From Bacteroides stercoris ATCC 43183 (GTDB taxonomy: Bacteria > Bacteroidota > Bacteroidia > Bacteroidales > Bacteroidaceae), in the NCBI RefSeq assembly GCF_025147325.1, contig NZ_CP102262.1, forward strand, positions 62,001-126,000: a stretch of DNA of 64,000 nucleotides. The letters run 5' to 3'. Under the pieces are notes generated by a model. That model did not search any database, was not told the DNA's origin, and was given only the letters and a program-made list of their open reading frames with translations. Position numbers and translations under genes: made by a program. This document shows positions 27,464 through 36,200 of the stretch, piece by piece (position 1 is the stretch's first letter; every line of letters starts with the position of its first letter).

Positions 27464-28683
27464 TTCCGGTTAACAATCACTTTCACGTCCTGAAGACGTT
27501 CCCACTCCAATGATGCAAGAATAAACGGACCTACAGCTTTGGGGTCATTGTTGCGGATAGTTTCATTGATATAATAATCATAGTCTCCCGAACGATAGAC
27601 CTTTCCGCCAAGTCCTGCTACGGCACAAGCCTTTGTGATGCTTACCACACCATTCTTATCCACTTCTATAAAGTTGCCAAGGATGCCCTTATATCCTTTA
27701 ACTGCTACTTCCAGATAGGATTTGTCAATGTACCCTTTACGCACACCCTTGAACAGAGAATATACAAACATAGTAGAACAGGAAGATTCCAGATAATTAC
27801 CCGGCGCTCCACTCTTGTCCAGTACCTGATACCACAAACCGGTCTTGGAATCTTGCAAACGCTTTATCTGAGAAGCTATTTTATTGAAGATAACCAACAT
27901 GGAATCACGGCCCGCTTCATGTTTCGGAATGAAATCCAAAGCATCTACAAAGGCCATGGCATACCAGCCCATAGCGCGTCCCCAGCTATGCTTTGATTGT
28001 CCGGTAACAGGATCGGCCCAACGTTCTTTACGGCTTACGTCACAAGCATGACGGTACACATCATTTTTCGGGTCGTAAGTATGACGGGCCGCCATCAGGA
28101 ATTGATTGATAACATCCGCATAATCGTCTACCTGATTGTTACGGAAAGCATATTCCGCATAGAAAGGCGCTCCCATATAAATACCATCCAGCCATACCTG
28201 ATTCGGATAAATCTTCTTATGCCAAAAGCCGCCGTCGGCATTCCGGGGATGCTCATCGAGCTGACTTCTCATCAATGCAAGCGCTTTCTTATATTTCTCA
28301 TCTTTCGTCTGTTCATAGATGCGGAATATAAATTTACCGGAGTTTATACGGTCAAGGCTATACTCCTCACGTTTGTACATTTTGATAGTACCATCTGCAT
28401 TTACCATTGTATCGGCATAAGCCAAAGCATAATCATAGATTTTCCGATTACCGTAGCGATCATACACATCCAGCATGGATTGCAATTCCAACCCGTGACA
28501 GTAATCCCATTTCAATTTAGGCTGAAAGTCCAACTGCCAGGATTCCGGACAACGAATCATTTCGGACTCCACCATACGTACCGACCACGGCAAGTTTGAA
28601 TCCACACGCTGTGCAAACATGCTTAAAGGAGAAAACAACAATAAACCGGATAGAATAAAATTACAAATAAAGTTCTTTTTCAT
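27460..28683 (-). CDS. GH105 unsaturated rhamnogalacturonyl/glucuronyl hydrolase
   Basis: This enzyme cleaves the terminal unsaturated uronic acid from oligosaccharides made by pectin lyases, by hydration of its double bond. The signal peptide (MKKNFICNFILSGLLLFSPLS to FAQ) predicts a periplasmic enzyme. The (alpha/alpha)6-barrel is shown by WDYCHGLELQSML, the catalytic-type Asp166 in QVWLDGIYMGAPFYAEYA, and HSWGRAMGWYAMAFVDAL. Its 407 residues fit the YteR/YesR family. It is the first gene of a unit with the CE8 gene (4-base overlap). Its product, the unsaturated uronate, is the substrate of the KdgF/KduI branch encoded on both sides. Confidence 0.93.
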   Translation of the reverse strand: MKKNFICNFILSGLLLFSPLSMFAQRVDSNLPWSVRMVESEMIRCPESWQLDFQPKLKWDYCHGLELQSMLDVYDRYGNRKIYDYALAYADTMVNADGTIKMYKREEYSLDRINSGKFIFRIYEQTKDEKYKKALALMRSQLDEHPRNADGGFWHKKIYPNQVWLDGIYMGAPFYAEYAFRNNQVDDYADVINQFLMAARHTYDPKNDVYRHACDVSRKERWADPVTGQSKHSWGRAMGWYAMAFVDALDFIPKHEAGRDSMLVIFNKIASQIKRLQDSKTGLWYQVLDKSGAPGNYLESSCSTMFVYSLFKGVRKGYIDKSYLEVAVKGYKGILGNFIEVDKNGVVSITKACAVAGLGGKVYRSGDYDYYINETIRNNDPKAVGPFILASLEWERLQDVKVIVNRK

Positions 28684-28728
28684 GTAGTTGTTCTTTTTGG
28701 GTATTAGACCTTATAATTTTTCACGAAA

Positions 28729-28736
28729 CAAAAGTA
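28729..28736 (-). promoter_or_regulatory. -7 box of the GH105-CE8 operon
   Basis: TACTTTTG on the minus strand matches TAnnTTTG, 46 bases before the GH105 start codon. Confidence 0.5.
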
Positions 28737-28810
28737 GATGTTTCTTTCCAAACACCTGTGCACTTTTTGGCGCAGAGGGTGCATTTTTTGATTTTCGTGT
28801 ACGAAAACGA

Positions 28811-28841
28811 ACAAATTTGTGCACGATAACGACAAATTTGT
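28811..28841. promoter_or_regulatory. Two identical palindromic operators
   Basis: ACAAATTTGT occurs at 28811-28820 and again at 28832-28841, 21 bases centre to centre, so both sites lie on the same face of the helix. The second is extended to GACAAATTTGTC. They lie between the divergent GH105 and IIC-kduI promoters, about 40 bases upstream of the IIC -33 box. Confidence 0.65.
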
Positions 28842-28881
28842 CCAAAATCATCCTTATTTACTATTTATTATGCCTTTACAG

Positions 28882-28912
28882 TTTGATTAATTAGGAAAAG
28901 GTCTTATTTTTG
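28882..28912 (+). promoter_or_regulatory. Promoter of the PTS IIC-kduI operon
   Basis: TTTG at 28882-28885, a 19-base gap and TATTTTTG at 28905-28912 give the textbook Bacteroides -33/-7 promoter. The leader is about 55 bases. Confidence 0.75.
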
Positions 28913-28975
28913 ACCCCGATTTTCAATTCGTACTATTGTAAAACATAATCATTTATCAATTAAATCACATAAAGA

Positions 28976-30349
28976 ATGGAACAAGTTTTCGGTTACATCA
29001 TCGCTTTGGGAGCGTCTGTAATGATGCCTATTATTTTTACAATCATAGGCATGTGCATCGGTATGAAATTTGGCAAGGCTCTGAAATCAGGTCTCTTTGT
29101 CGGAGTCGGTTTTGTGGGCTTAGGCGTAGTTACCGCCCTGCTGACAACAAATTTTAATTCTCCTCTGAAAGCCATATCCGATTTGTATCACCTGCAACTG
29201 AACGTATTCGATATGGGATGGCCCGCCGCCGCTGCCGTAGCTTATAATACCGCTGTTGGTGCGCTTATCATTCCTATCTGCTTAGGCGTCAATTTCCTGA
29301 TGCTTATCACCAAGACCACACGTACTGTAAACATAGACTTGTGGAACTATTGGCACTTCGCCTTCATCGGTGCTGTGGCTTATTTTGTTACCGGCCAGAA
29401 TCTGGCATGGGGCTATTTCGCCGCTATCATCTGCTACATTATTACATTGGTCTGCGCAGACCTTACCGCAGAAAAATTCCAAAAGTTCTATGATTTGGAC
29501 GGTATCTCTATTCCCCAGCCTTTCTGCCAGAGTTTCACACCGTTTGCCATACTTATCAATAAGGCATTAGATAAAATTCCCGGTTTCTCCAAGCTGGAAA
29601 TCGATGCAGAAGGCATGAAGAAAAAGTTCGGTGTAATAGGTGAACCGCTGGTATTGGGAGTTATCGTAGGTATGCTGATAGGCTGGGCAGCCCAACTCGA
29701 CATCAAGAAAGTTCTCTTCCTGGGTATCACAATGGGAGCCGTAATGGAACTCATCCCCCGCATCACTTCTCTGTTTATCGAAGGATTGAAGCCTATCTCC
29801 GAAAAGACTTCGGAACTGGTAAAAGCTAAATTCAACGGTAAGAAAGTACATATCGGTATGAGCCCGGCACTGGTTATCGGCCACCCCGCTACATTGGTGG
29901 CATCGGTTATCCTGATTCCCGTTATCCTGGCACTTGCCGTATTCCTGCCGGGTAATCAGTTCCTGCCATTGGCCTCACTTGCAGGTATGTTCTATCTGTT
30001 TCCGATGATATTGCCCTTTACTAAAGGAAATGTATTGAAGACACTTATTATCGGTCTTATCACTCTTATTTTAGGTTTGTATTTCGTAACCGATATGGCA
30101 CCGGACTTCACGCTGGCAGCCAATCAGGTATATGCCGAAACACACGATCCTACGGCACACATTCCTGAAGGATTTGATGGCGGTTCCATCGACTTTGCCG
30201 CTTCTTTCTTCGGCTGGACTATATATAGAGGTGTAAAACTCTCGTATGTAGGTGCTGCACTGCTGGTACTGGTAGCAATAACCATGATGTTCATCAACCG
30301 TCGCATCATTGTCCGCAGTGAAAAAGAAGCTAAAGAGAGTGCTAAATAA
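28976..30349 (+). CDS. Orphan PTS galactitol-type IIC transporter protein
   Basis: This integral membrane protein belongs to the EIIC galactitol (GatC, PF03611-type) family: 457 residues, about ten hydrophobic segments and the family pattern GCxG.xFxxALxxG (here MCIGMKFGKALKSGLFVGVG). In classical PTS systems IIC works with IIA, IIB, HPr and enzyme I to import and phosphorylate a sugar. None of these partners is encoded in the window, and Bacteroides are generally regarded as lacking a sugar PTS. It is followed after 45 bases by kduI and shares its promoter. The inference is that it moves an unsaturated-uronate product (DKI or DKII) across the inner membrane without phosphorylation. The family call is sure; the substrate is a hypothesis. 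Confidence 0.85.
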   Translation: MEQVFGYIIALGASVMMPIIFTIIGMCIGMKFGKALKSGLFVGVGFVGLGVVTALLTTNFNSPLKAISDLYHLQLNVFDMGWPAAAAVAYNTAVGALIIPICLGVNFLMLITKTTRTVNIDLWNYWHFAFIGAVAYFVTGQNLAWGYFAAIICYIITLVCADLTAEKFQKFYDLDGISIPQPFCQSFTPFAILINKALDKIPGFSKLEIDAEGMKKKFGVIGEPLVLGVIVGMLIGWAAQLDIKKVLFLGITMGAVMELIPRITSLFIEGLKPISEKTSELVKAKFNGKKVHIGMSPALVIGHPATLVASVILIPVILALAVFLPGNQFLPLASLAGMFYLFPMILPFTKGNVLKTLIIGLITLILGLYFVTDMAPDFTLAANQVYAETHDPTAHIPEGFDGGSIDFAASFFGWTIYRGVKLSYVGAALLVLVAITMMFINRRIIVRSEKEAKESAK

Positions 30350-30394
30350 AAAAGTAATCATTAAGCATATTAATATTTAAAGTTTATATCAGAC

Positions 30395-31351
30395 ATGAAA
30401 AAATTAGCAATTGCCCTGATGTTGGGTGCAGCCGCAGTTACGGCTTCCGCCCAAGTAAATTACACTGTGCAGACAGCCTGCCATCCATTGGACGTAAAGC
30501 ATTATGACACACAACGTCTCCGTAGCTCTTTTATGATGAGCAAAGTAATGGCTCCGGACGAAATCAATGTTACTTACACCCTCTATGACCGTTTGATTTA
30601 CGGAGGTGCAATGCCTGTAAACAAAGTATTGAAACTGGAGACTTTCCGTGAGTTGGGTCCTGAAATCACTTACTTCCTCGAACGTCGCGAGTTGGGTGTT
30701 ATCAACACCGGTGGCGATGGAGTAGTTACCGTAGACGGTAAAGAATACCCCATGAAGTATAAAGAAGCTCTTTATGTAGGTTGTGGCAATAAAGAAGTAA
30801 CTTTCAAGAGCAACGATGCTGCCAACCCTGCCAAATTCTATATCAACTCGGCTCCGGCTTACAAACCTTACGTTACTCAGTTGATTACAACCGATGCCAA
30901 ACTTCAAAAGGCCAATCCTAAAAAATATGCTTTGGGCATTTCCGACCATTACGGAAAAATGGAAGACAGCAACGACCGTATCGTAAACCAGCTGATTGTA
31001 AAAGATGTTTTGGAAAGAGTGAAAAACGGCGGTACAAACCAATTACAGATGGGACTTACCGAGCTTGCTCCGGGTTCTGTATGGAATACCATGCCTGCCC
31101 ATACTCACACACGTCGTATGGAAGCCTATTACTACTTCAACCTGGCTCCGGGAAATGCAATTTGCCACTTAATGGGTGAGCCTCAAGAAGAACGCCTGAT
31201 TTGGTTACACAACGAGCAGGCCATCACTTCTCCCGAATGGAGCATCCACGCAGCTGCAGGCACCAGCAACTATACTTTCATCTGGGGTATGGGAGGTGAG
31301 AACCTGAAGTACAGCGACAAAGATGAAATCAAATACACAGATATGAAATAA
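30395..31351 (+). CDS. kduI: KduI keto-uronate isomerase with a signal peptide
   Basis: This is 5-keto-4-deoxyuronate isomerase (4-deoxy-L-threo-5-hexosulose-uronate ketol-isomerase), which turns DKI into DKII. Family signatures are [16 protein letters not shown], the zinc-site block [15 protein letters not shown] (His236, His238, Glu243), [12 protein letters not shown] (His285) and [10 protein letters not shown]. The known enzyme of enteric bacteria is cytoplasmic and ~278 residues. This protein has 318 residues and starts with a classic Sec signal ([20 protein letters not shown], probable cleavage after ASA). There is no internal methionine where the normal N-terminus would be, so the signal is part of the gene. 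A periplasmic place fits with the exported GH105. It is followed by a terminator. Confidence 0.93.
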   Translation: MKKLAIALMLGAAAVTASAQVNYTVQTACHPLDVKHYDTQRLRSSFMMSKVMAPDEINVTYTLYDRLIYGGAMPVNKVLKLETFRELGPEITYFLERRELGVINTGGDGVVTVDGKEYPMKYKEALYVGCGNKEVTFKSNDAANPAKFYINSAPAYKPYVTQLITTDAKLQKANPKKYALGISDHYGKMEDSNDRIVNQLIVKDVLERVKNGGTNQLQMGLTELAPGSVWNTMPAHTHTRRMEAYYYFNLAPGNAICHLMGEPQEERLIWLHNEQAITSPEWSIHAAAGTSNYTFIWGMGGENLKYSDKDEIKYTDMK

Positions 31352-31365
31352 TATCCGTAGACAAG

Positions 31366-31401
31366 AAAATAGGCATGGTTGTTCTCAACTATGCCTATTT
31401 T
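31366..31401 (+). terminator. Terminator after kduI
   Basis: A 16-bp stem with one G-T pair (AAAATAGGCATGGTTG at 31366-31381, partner at 31386-31401) and a TTCT loop is followed by TTGTCATTTT. Confidence 0.85.
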
Positions 31402-31459
31402 TGTCATTTTCTCCATGATTTCTACCAAATATTACACATACACATAACACAAGAACGCG

Positions 31460-31467
31460 TATTTTTG
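31460..31467 (+). promoter_or_regulatory. -7 box of the hexuronate transporter gene
   Basis: TATTTTTG matches TAnnTTTG, 26 bases before the ATG at 31494. Together with the terminator just upstream it shows that the transporter has its own transcript. Confidence 0.6.
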
Positions 31468-31493
31468 CGACATTATAAATTAAATCTATTATC

Positions 31494-32957
31494 ATGAGTA
31501 CAAATCAGAACACATTGGGCAAAATGTCTAACTATCGCTGGACAATTTGCGCCATGTTATTCTTCGCGACAACAGTTAATTATCTCGACCGACAAGTATT
31601 ATCACTTACCTGGAAAGATTTTATCGCCCCGGAATTCCATTGGACAGATGCCGATTATGGAGATATCACAGCCGTATTTTCCATAGTATATGCCATTGCA
31701 AACTTATTTGCCGGACGCTTCATCGATTGGTTAGGAACCAAAAAAGGTTATCTCTGGGCTATCTTCGTATGGTCATTAGGAGCTTGCCTGCATGCTGTTT
31801 GCGGATGGGCAACCGAACATGTAGTGGGCATTCATGATGCCGCTGCCATGATTTCCGCAACAGGTGCCGTAGCATCGACCATTGCCATTACCAGTGTTTA
31901 CTTTTTCATCGCTGCCCGTGTGATATTGAGCGTCGGTGAAGCCGGAAACTTCCCCGCAGCAATTAAAGTCACCGCCGAGTATTTTCCGAAAAAAGACCGT
32001 GCATTCTCAACTTCCATTTTCAATGCCGGCGCCACAGTAGGTGCTTTAATAGCTCCTGTCACCATCCCCTCTTTAGCACGGTACTTCCAAAGCATCGGTG
32101 TAGGCAACGGCTGGGAAATGGCGTTCATCGTCATCGGTGGATTAGGCTTCGTCTGGATGGGCATGTGGATGTTCATGTATAAGAAACCTCATGAAAACCC
32201 GCGCGTCAATGCAGCAGAAATTGCTTATATCGAACAAGATAAACTCAGAGAAGAAGACAAGGCTGTCTCTGAAAAGCCTGAAAGAAAGATGTCGTTTATG
32301 GAATGTCTCCAATACCCTCAGGCATGGGCTTTTGCCATCGGTAAATTCATGACCGACGGTGTATGGTGGTTCTTCCTGTTTTGGACTCCGGCCTACATCT
32401 CCGATGTCTACGGATTCTCTTCGGACAGCGGAACGGCACAGTTGCTGATATTCGTACTTTATGCCATTACCATGCTGTCTATCTATGGTGGAAAACTGCC
32501 TACCATCATCATAAACAAAACCGGTATGAATCCGTATGCAGCCCGCATGCGAGCCATGTTCATCTTTGCTTTGTTCCCGTTACTCGCACTATTTGCACAA
32601 CCGTTAGGAGAATACTCCTATTGGTATCCGATTATCATTATAGGTATTGCCGGAGCAGCTCACCAATCCTGGTCTGCCAACATCTACTCCGTAGTGGGCG
32701 ATATGTTCCCCAAAAGTGCAGTAGCTACCATTACCGGATTGGGAGGTATGGCGGGCGGTATCGGCTCGTTCCTCATCAACAAAGGCTCGGGCACACTGTT
32801 TACTTACGCTGATGAAACCCAGATGATGTTCATGGGATTCGAAGGCAAGGCAGCCGGATACTTCATCATATTCTGCATCTGTGCCGTTGCTTACCTTATC
32901 GGCTGGTGCATCATGAAGCTTCTGGTACCGAAATACAAACCCATCGTACTGAACTGA
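31494..32957 (+). CDS. exuT: MFS hexuronate transporter (ExuT-like, ACS family)
   Basis: This inner-membrane proton symporter of the anion:cation symporter branch of the major facilitator superfamily has 487 residues and about 12 membrane helices. Family marks are FATTVNYLDRQVLS in helix 1, GRFIDWLGTKKGY in the helix 2-3 loop, GEAGNFPAAIKVTAEYFPKKDRA and GMAGGIGSFLINKGSG. Relatives import galacturonate and glucuronate. Here it would bring in free (saturated or unsaturated) uronates released in the periplasm by GH105 and other enzymes. It has its own promoter and terminator and closes the pectin locus. Confidence 0.88.
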   Translation: MSTNQNTLGKMSNYRWTICAMLFFATTVNYLDRQVLSLTWKDFIAPEFHWTDADYGDITAVFSIVYAIANLFAGRFIDWLGTKKGYLWAIFVWSLGACLHAVCGWATEHVVGIHDAAAMISATGAVASTIAITSVYFFIAARVILSVGEAGNFPAAIKVTAEYFPKKDRAFSTSIFNAGATVGALIAPVTIPSLARYFQSIGVGNGWEMAFIVIGGLGFVWMGMWMFMYKKPHENPRVNAAEIAYIEQDKLREEDKAVSEKPERKMSFMECLQYPQAWAFAIGKFMTDGVWWFFLFWTPAYISDVYGFSSDSGTAQLLIFVLYAITMLSIYGGKLPTIIINKTGMNPYAARMRAMFIFALFPLLALFAQPLGEYSYWYPIIIIGIAGAAHQSWSANIYSVVGDMFPKSAVATITGLGGMAGGIGSFLINKGSGTLFTYADETQMMFMGFEGKAAGYFIIFCICAVAYLIGWCIMKLLVPKYKPIVLN

Positions 32958-32980
32958 TACAGACAGAATATATAGATATA

Positions 32981-33014
32981 AAAAAAAGCTCTTTCGCATG
33001 AAAGAGCTTTTTTT
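32981..33014 (+). terminator. Terminator after the hexuronate transporter gene
   Basis: A-rich arm plus AAAGCTCTTTC, GCAT loop, GAAAGAGCTTT and a T-run: a strong intrinsic terminator that also reads well on the other strand. Confidence 0.88.
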
Positions 33015-33074
33015 TATATCCTCTTGGCAATATAAGATTTGTCGGTAAATTCTGAGAGAACAAGAATTAAGGGA

Positions 33075-33146
33075 TAAAAAAAAGGGAAGTCTCACGACTT
33101 CCACAATTCTTCTAACCTTAAATCTAAATCTCTATGAAAAAAACGT
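33075..33146 (-). ncRNA. Candidate short RNA, or 3' leader/terminator of the helicase gene
   Basis: On the minus strand a perfect -7 box (TATCTTTG, 33158 to 33151) is followed by about 70 bases without an ORF that end in a 7-bp hairpin (GGAAGTC/GACTTCC, TCAC loop on the plus strand, 33085-33102) and a run of eight Ts. This is a promoter and terminator with nothing but a short transcript between them. The alternative is that the hairpin simply ends the helicase transcript that stops at 33273. No -33 box is clear. Confidence 0.4.
33085..33102 (-). terminator. Minus-strand hairpin terminator downstream of the helicase gene
   Basis: A 7-bp stem with a 4-base loop is followed on the minus strand by CTTTTTTTT. 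It can end either the helicase transcript or the candidate short RNA. Confidence 0.7.
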
Positions 33147-33272
33147 GCTGCAAAGATAAGGCTTTATAACACACGATGTTATTAATAAAGCATATAAAGA
33201 GAAAGAAAATATTTAAGATTTATTAAATGAAGAAATAGCTGCAATCTACGGCAATAGGAAACGTTTCGTACC

Positions 33273-36200
33273 TTATGAATCACAACTTTTCAACAGTTGC
33301 GCATAGATTGGATTCTGCTCCAACAATTGTCGGACTCCGATTATAAACATCTGCTTGCGCGCTCTGGTTAAAGCCACATTCAGCTTACGGTCTATCCGTA
33401 TTCCGTTCTCCTCTGTCAGATTGGCAAGAAATCTCAGCTGAGACAACCTGTTCACACAGAAAGAGTAAATGATGACATCACGTTCGCTTCCCTGAAAACG
33501 CTCCACCGTATCTACCAGGATTTCATTCAAGGCTGGAATTCCCAAAGCTTCTATTTCTTTCTTTATCAAAGCTATCTGACTACGATAAGGGGTTATTACT
33601 CCCAAAGTAGAAGCTGCGCTGAAGCATCCCTCGGCAAATGTATACTGCCGATAGACAGCAGCAGCCAGTCCGGCTACGATTTTTGCTTCCGAACGGTTCA
33701 TCTTTGCCGACTGCATAGGCGGTTCGGGAACGGACGGAAGAAAAGCTACCCGCCGGGTCAGCAAAGCGGCAAATTCATCAGCAGAAAGCTGAGGAGACAG
33801 TTTAAGAACCCCTGTTTGATGTTCCAATCCTACCGGCTGTAACAACCCGCCATAGAAAGCACGGTTCGGAAAAGCTGCAACTTCCACATTCATACGTCCC
33901 TGGCGACAAAGCATATCAAGAGAATTGAAAGCTGAAAACCGGGAGTTGAAAGCAGAGGTTTGCCGACCGCCAACCGCCTGTTGCCTAATGGCATTCCGAT
34001 AAAGACGTTCAAAAAGAGAATCTTTCAAGTTATGCAAACCGATGCCCCGCAAACCTTCATCCTGAATTTCCGATTGCTCCGATGACTGGAGTACAACAGC
34101 CGGCAATTGTTTATGGTCACCTATCAGGACAAACTTCCCTATAGCATTCCCGCCGGTAACGCCGCGCATGCAAAGCAATCCCAACAGTTGCGGCTCCAAT
34201 ATCTGAGTAGCCTCATCTATCAAGGCCACATCAAAAGTCTTCAAACGGAACAATTCGGTCTTGGCAGACAGTGTAGCAACCGTTCCCACAAAAATTCGGC
34301 AACGCGCCATACGCTCCTGCACCTCCCGGCGTGTAGAGCAAGACTCCAACACGTTTTCTATCAAATGCGGACGATACACGCCGTCACAGGAAAGTTCACT
34401 GCCGATACGTATGAAGTCGACCTCCGGTGTAATGGCTGTCAACATCTTACATATCTCGTCCACTGCCCGGTTAGTATATGAAAGCAAAAGTATTTCTTTC
34501 CCTTCCCTATAAAAAGCCTCTACCATGCTGCGCAGAGCGCGAGAGGTCTTACCGGTTCCCGGCGGACCTACCAGCAAGAAATAGTCTTTAGCAGCTTGCG
34601 CCTTCAAAGTAATGCGTACAAAATCATCGGCAGCAGCCGATATAGCTCCGTTAAGGGCAGTATCAAATTCCGGTTTACGTTGATTCAGCAACAAATCCCG
34701 ACGGTCTTTCGTTGCAGACAAAAAGGCCGACAATCCCCAATACATGCAGCGAAAAGAGGTATCCATATAATCATGTTCTATTGCATAGCGGCTTTCCATT
34801 GGCAAGACCCTGACGTTCTGTTGTGCCGCACGGAGTCTGATACGGATATTGCAATCGGAAATTTCCTCGATATTCCCCTTAAACACCATTTTATTGGTAA
34901 CGTTATCTTCACTGACATTCCGCTCATACAGAACAATGGCATCTCCTTGCCGGAAATTGGGCAAAGTATCAATATCCGTATGTGTACGCTTCAGCAGTAA
35001 ATAAGGTTTATGAATATCCGCCGCACAATTTTGCCGTATCGCCAAATCATATAAAATCTCTCCGTTCTCGCTTTTCTCCTCTAAAGTAGCAAGCCATAAA
35101 GCAGATGCGCCGGTGCGTCCTTCATACTCCACATCACCGGATTTTGAAGTATAGAGTTCTTTTGTTATAAAATTGTACAACGCATAGAAATACGACTGTT
35201 CCAATGGAGACAACGCATGAATCTTCTGTGTCACCGCATCGATGGAAGGATACAGATAACGTTTCCACAAGGTATTATCCAGTTGCCGCTCATTCAGAGT
35301 TCCCGGAGCAATATCGCGCAGACGCTCTGCCGTATATTGCAGACTATTGCGCAACTGGATGCCGTATTCATTCGCTACAATACGGTTCCGGACATCCATT
35401 ACCCGGCGCAGCATTGCCCACGAAGGACGTGCCGGATAGAGCAACGGATAGCGTGTATAGAGCAAATACGGCTTCACCCGATGATGTTCTTTCCCCATGG
35501 CATACTCCAATACCGCCTGATACAGCAGCATCTGTACCCTATTGTTCTCTTTAGGTTCTACCTTACCCCGGATAGCATATTCATCCGCCTTACCCGATTT
35601 CATTTCGATGAAAGACGACATATCACGCTGCATATAATCCAAGCGTCCCTGCAAACCTAACGCCTCACATATATAAGACGGTTCCAGCACGGCATCCGTT
35701 TTGTCCAGTTCATACCCCGAAGCCCGGAAAGTATCTGTAACAGTTTGCCGGATATTATCAAAATGCCGTTTACAGTCGGCAAAGAATTCACGTTCTTTCT
35801 CCCGGTCGCGCAAATCTGCGCAGGCAGCCAGTTCAATGGGATATGAGCGGAACGCTTTCTTCATACATTCCAGATAGTCAGGTTCACTTTCCGCATGAAT
35901 CCATTCGTCCAAAAAGAGGTTGGCTATATTACCCAACAAAAGAGGGCGGGTATTGTCGGGCATCTGCAACCTTGCCAGCATATAGTTTGCCGGGTGATGG
36001 CCATATTCCCTGAAACATTCTGCCAATGAGCTGATATCAAGCAGATAATCCGGTTCTAAAATAATGAAAGAGGGTGTAAGCACACCTGCCTCATCTACTG
36101 CCACATCCAGCAGATTAATCTGGGCATGCCGCCACAACAAACCACAAGTCTCAGCAAATTCATCATTGATTTGAGGCACATTATAACGTACCCGCAACGG

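Larger units (their letters stand above)
28684..28975. promoter_or_regulatory. Divergent control region between GH105 and the PTS IIC-kduI operon
   Basis: No gene is seen in these 292 bases. They hold a minus-strand -7 box for GH105 (28729-28736), two identical palindromes (28811-28841) and a full plus-strand promoter for the PTS IIC-kduI unit (28882-28912). Confidence 0.7.

Noticed and set aside
28976..30349. A complete sugar phosphotransferase system
   Set aside because: Only the IIC membrane part is present; no IIA, IIB, HPr or enzyme I is encoded in the 64 kb.
33134..33169. A tiny plus-strand peptide frame (MKKTCCKDKAL) near the helicase gene
   Set aside because: Only 11 codons, without a promoter on that strand; the same bases are better explained as the start of a minus-strand transcript.
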